A stretch of DNA of 64,000 nt from Streptosporangium lutulentum. Lineage in GTDB: Bacteria; Actinomycetota; Actinomycetes; Streptosporangiales; Streptosporangiaceae. Location of the stretch: NCBI RefSeq assembly GCF_030811455.1, contig NZ_JAUSQU010000001.1:1426001-1490000 (forward strand), given 5' to 3'. The notes below the pieces were generated by a model. That model did no database searches. It saw only the letters and a program-made list of their open reading frames with translations, and was not told the origin of the DNA. The position numbers were made by a program, and so were the translations under genes. Positions 60,362 to 64,000 of this stretch are shown here, piece after piece (within the stretch, counting starts at the first letter, position 1; each line of letters begins with the position of its first letter).

Positions 60362-60670
60362 ATGGCTTTGCCCAAGCTAACCCCCGAACAGCGTCAGGCT
60401 GCCTTGGCCAAGGCAGCCGAGACCCGTACGGCACGTGCCAAGCTTCTGGCCGAGGTCAAGGCGGGTGCGCTCAGCCTCGAACAGCTGCTCGGCAGGGACG
60501 ACGACATCGCCAAGCGCATCAAGGTGTCCCAGGCACTGCGGGCCCTGCCCGGGATCGGCAACGTGAAGGCCGCCCAGCTGATGGAGCAGGCCGACGTGGA
60601 CGAGGCTCGCCGGCTCGGCGGACTCGGCACGCAGCAGCGCCGCAAGCTGATCGAGGCCGTCACGAGCTGA
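60362..60670 (+). CDS. mihF: actinobacterial integration host factor (mIHF)
   Basis: A 102-residue nucleoid protein of the mIHF/sIHF family, unrelated to proteobacterial IHF. The start MALPKLTPEQRQAALAKAAE, the helix-two-turn-helix LRALPGIGNVKAAQLMEQAD and the end RRLGGLGTQQRRKLIEAV match. It binds DNA without strong sequence preference and helps compaction and phage integration. A large hairpin (60685-60744) follows as terminator. Confidence 0.95.
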   Translation: MALPKLTPEQRQAALAKAAETRTARAKLLAEVKAGALSLEQLLGRDDDIAKRIKVSQALRALPGIGNVKAAQLMEQADVDEARRLGGLGTQQRRKLIEAVTS

Positions 60671-60684
60671 AGTGGCCGGGCCAC

Positions 60685-60744
60685 TGTTCTCGCGGGCCGT
60701 CTTCCGCTCCCGTGAGCGGGTTCGGGAAGCGGCCCGCGAGAACA
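60685..60744. terminator. large hairpin terminator after mIHF
   Basis: TGTTCTCGCGGGCCG-T-CTTCC and GGAAGC-GGCCCGCGAGAACA pair over about 20 positions with one mismatch/bulge. Downstream, a second GC stem (AAGCCCCGCC ... GGCGGGGCTT, about 60748-60804) may end the minus-strand aceA transcript. Confidence 0.8.
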
Positions 60745-60914
60745 CGAGAAGCCCCGCCGGACGGACTCAGGGAAGATCTGAGAAGAATCCGTGAGGCGGG
60801 GCTTTCGGCGGCGTCGGCGGGTCGTCGAACCCGCTGGGGAGGTCGCCTGACGTCTCCGGGGGTGCTCAGAGGAAGTCCGGTCCGGATGGTCGTGGGCGAG
60901 TCTCCGCGAGAGCC

Positions 60915-62207
<1,293 letters not shown>

Positions 62208-62289
62208 TGGTTAACTCCTTTTCGTCCCCTGGGTGCCCTGCTCTGAGTGTGTGCCCCCGTTTAAAGGGGCGAATAGGTCAACTTGGGCG

Positions 62290-62334
62290 TAAGAAATGAA
62301 ATTTTTCTTATGAGGTGAATACTGTGCGGTATTC
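62290..62334. promoter_or_regulatory. inverted repeats upstream of aceA
   Basis: TAAGAAA (62290-62296) and TTTCTTA (62304-62310) form a perfect 7-bp inverted repeat with a 7-base spacer. GAATAC (62317-62322) and GTATTC (62329-62334) form another with a 6-base spacer. Both lie about 85-130 bases before the aceA start. Confidence 0.65.
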
Positions 62335-62412
62335 GACGGAGAAGAAATCAAGAGTTTTCTCTATGGACTAGACCAATCCGAAGGAGACGGATGCCGGCGT
62401 CCGCGGCGTGTT

Positions 62413-62432
62413 GAAATTTCTTCCGAAATTTC
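62413..62432. promoter_or_regulatory. tandem GAAATTTC palindromes before ramB
   Basis: The self-complementary octamer GAAATTTC occurs at 62413-62420 and again at 62425-62432, a 12-base period. It lies directly before a TTAGCAT -10-like hexamer (62435-62441), suggesting an autoregulatory site. Confidence 0.65.
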
Positions 62433-62447
62433 GCTTAGCATCGTGGT

Positions 62448-63917
62448 ATGGCATCTTTGGTCGGTGAAGAACCGCTTTCCTTGACGCAAGAACTCGATCT
62501 CATCGCGTTCGGCCAGCGCCTGAGACACCTGCGCAAGCAACGCGGTCTCACCCTCTCCGACCTGGGCGAACGCGTCAGCCGGGCGCCCAGCCAGCTCTCC
62601 CTGCTGGAGAACGGCAAGCGCGAGCCGAAACTGTCGCTCCTGAAATCCCTCGCCACCGCCCTCGGCGTGCCGGTCGAGGAACTGCTCCGCCGCCAGGCCC
62701 CCAACCGGCGGGCGCAACTGGAGATGGCCCTGGAGGAGGCGCAGCGCGACCCGCTGTACGCGGGACTCGGCCTGGCCAGGCTGAAGGTCTCCGCCCGCGT
62801 CCCCAACGACGTGCTCGAACACATCCTCGGCCTCTACGGCGAGCTGCGGGCGCGCCAGGCCAGGGGGACCGCCACCCCCGAGGAGGCGCGGGCCGCCAAC
62901 GCCGAGCTCCGCCGCAAGCAGCGCGAGCAGGACAACTACTTCGCCGAGATCGAGCAGTCCGCGGCCGAGGCGCTCGCCGCGGTCGGTTACCGCACGGGCG
63001 CGTTGTCGCAGAGCACCGTCCAGGCGCTGGTGGCCCACTTCGGCTACACCGTGCAGACCGTTCAGGACCTGCCGCACACGGTCCGCTCCATCTCCGACCT
63101 GCGCAACCGGCGGATCTACGTCAAGCACGAGCAGGTCGGCATGCACACCCCGCGCACGATCCTGCTGCAGACGCTCGGCCACCTCTCCCTCGGACACCAC
63201 AAACCCCGTGACTTCGCCGACTTCCTGCGCCAGCGGACCGAGGCCAACTACTTCGCCGCCGCCGTCCTGGTGCCCGAGGCCGCCGCTGTGCCGTACCTGA
63301 GGGAGGCCAAGGAGGACCGGGCGCTGAGCGTGGAGGACCTGCGGGACGTCTTCGCCGTCTCCTACGAGATGGCCGCGCACCGCTTCACCAACCTGGCCAC
63401 CCGGTTCCTCGACCTGAAGTGCCACTTCGTCCGCAACAACGCCGACGGGATCATCTACAAGGCCTACGAGAACGACGGCATCGTCTTCCCCGCGGACGAG
63501 CAGGGCGCCATCGAGGGCCAGCGGATGTGCCTGGAGTGGTCGGGGCGGCAGATTTTCCTGTCGCCCGACAGGTTCTCCGTCCTCTACCAGTACTCCGACT
63601 CACCCACCGGCACCTACTTCTGCGTCGCCCACGTCGACCCCTCCAGGGAGCGGGACTTCGCCATCACGCTCGGCGTGCCGTACCGCGAGTCACGCTGGTT
63701 CCGCGGCCGTGAGACCACCAACCGCACCAAGTCGGACTGCCCGACCGGTGACTGCTGCCGCCGCCCGCCCGCCGAGCTCACCCAGCGCTGGGAGGGCTAC
63801 GCCTGGCCGTCGGCCCGCGGCAACTCGCACATCCTCGCGGCGCTGCCGCCCGGGTCCTTTCCCGGAGTGGACGAGGCGGACGTCTACACCTTCCTGGAGC
63901 GTCACGCGCTCAGCTGA
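62448..63917 (+). CDS. ramB: RamB-type regulator of acetate/short-chain fatty acyl metabolism
   Basis: A 489-residue regulator. The N-terminal XRE helix-turn-helix (FGQRLRHLRKQRGLTLSDLG, LENGKREPKLSLLKSLATAL, residues 22-85) is followed by a helical linker, an IrrE/ImmA-like domain around 190-310 with the metalloprotease HExxH replaced by GHLSLGHH, and a C-terminal ScfR (DUF2083) domain (KCHFVRNNADGIIYKAYEND, SGRQIFLSPDRFSVLYQYSD, CPTGDCCRRPPAELTQRWEG). RamB binds at ace genes in Corynebacterium and mycobacteria. The ATG has a -10 hexamer close upstream, so the mRNA is probably leaderless. Confidence 0.92.
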   Translation: MASLVGEEPLSLTQELDLIAFGQRLRHLRKQRGLTLSDLGERVSRAPSQLSLLENGKREPKLSLLKSLATALGVPVEELLRRQAPNRRAQLEMALEEAQRDPLYAGLGLARLKVSARVPNDVLEHILGLYGELRARQARGTATPEEARAANAELRRKQREQDNYFAEIEQSAAEALAAVGYRTGALSQSTVQALVAHFGYTVQTVQDLPHTVRSISDLRNRRIYVKHEQVGMHTPRTILLQTLGHLSLGHHKPRDFADFLRQRTEANYFAAAVLVPEAAAVPYLREAKEDRALSVEDLRDVFAVSYEMAAHRFTNLATRFLDLKCHFVRNNADGIIYKAYENDGIVFPADEQGAIEGQRMCLEWSGRQIFLSPDRFSVLYQYSDSPTGTYFCVAHVDPSRERDFAITLGVPYRESRWFRGRETTNRTKSDCPTGDCCRRPPAELTQRWEGYAWPSARGNSHILAALPPGSFPGVDEADVYTFLERHALS

Positions 63918-64000
63918 CACCCCTCCGCCGGGACCTCGCGGGCGGCTCGCGGCCACCGTCGCCGGAACGGCGAGCCGTCACGCGCCCGGCTGGGAGCGCG

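Overview
The window is one high-GC stretch of an actinomycete chromosome, most likely from a Streptosporangium/Nonomuraea-type genus. Markers for this are DUF397 and DUF5753/XRE genes, a DUF5999 gene next to an RsbW-like ATPase, an actinobacterial mIHF, a solitary ClpP, a RamB-type regulator, FolP2, and many GTG starts and leaderless starts. No tRNA, rRNA, CRISPR array, transposase or integrase was seen. The genus is inference; the phylum is well supported.

Layout. 1-4,600: the 3' end of a WYL regulator, a PAS/GAF/SpoIIE phosphatase, and a DUF397/XRE pair with a divergent small protein. 4,597-5,640: a P-loop kinase-like gene preceded by what looks like a complete manganese (yybP-ykoY) riboswitch with a translational on-switch. 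5,793-9,000: a zinc alcohol dehydrogenase operon and a secreted TIGR03118 protein. 9,231-15,614: an Entner-Doudoroff operon (zwf-edd-glk-eda) with a divergent ROK regulator. 15,643-17,333: small proteins, including CsbD. 17,625-20,701: a PCuAC copper chaperone, ClpP, a DUF2470 protein and ribosomal protein S4, the last two separated by iron boxes. 20,752-24,870: a voltage-gated channel, a deazaflavin-dependent oxidoreductase, and a TetR regulator divergent from an ABC exporter. 24,968-28,820: a cytoplasmic-looking subtilase with a coupled 80-aa protein, and a membrane spermidine-synthase-like protein. 28,970-33,105: an LCP protein, a LysR regulator and FolP2. 33,110-38,602: a two-component system divergent from a LolA-like protein plus ABC transporter. 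38,717-47,852: an NB-ARC/LuxR regulator, the DUF5999/ATPase pair, and a PaoABC-type molybdenum hydroxylase operon with a FUSC transporter. 48,103-55,174: YcnI, membrane proteins, an MmyB-type XRE regulator, an orphan histidine kinase and a three-gene ABC transporter. 55,394-64,000: a hydrolase, a Ser/Thr kinase, an ABC ATPase, HU, mIHF, isocitrate lyase and RamB.

How the genes work together. The main metabolic block turns glucose into glucose-6-phosphate (glk) and 6-phosphogluconate (zwf), then to pyruvate and glyceraldehyde-3-phosphate (edd, eda); a lactonase gene is not in the window. At the right end, isocitrate lyase is divergent from RamB, the known regulator of acetate/glyoxylate genes. 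Most operons are tightly packed, with 4-base ATGA or GTGA overlaps. Strong inverted-repeat terminators separate the convergent genes.

The most striking item is the riboswitch at 5,536-5,635. Its 3' P1 strand can pair either with the aptamer 5' strand or with the Shine-Dalgarno of a 44-codon ORF, and no recognisable Mn exporter follows it.
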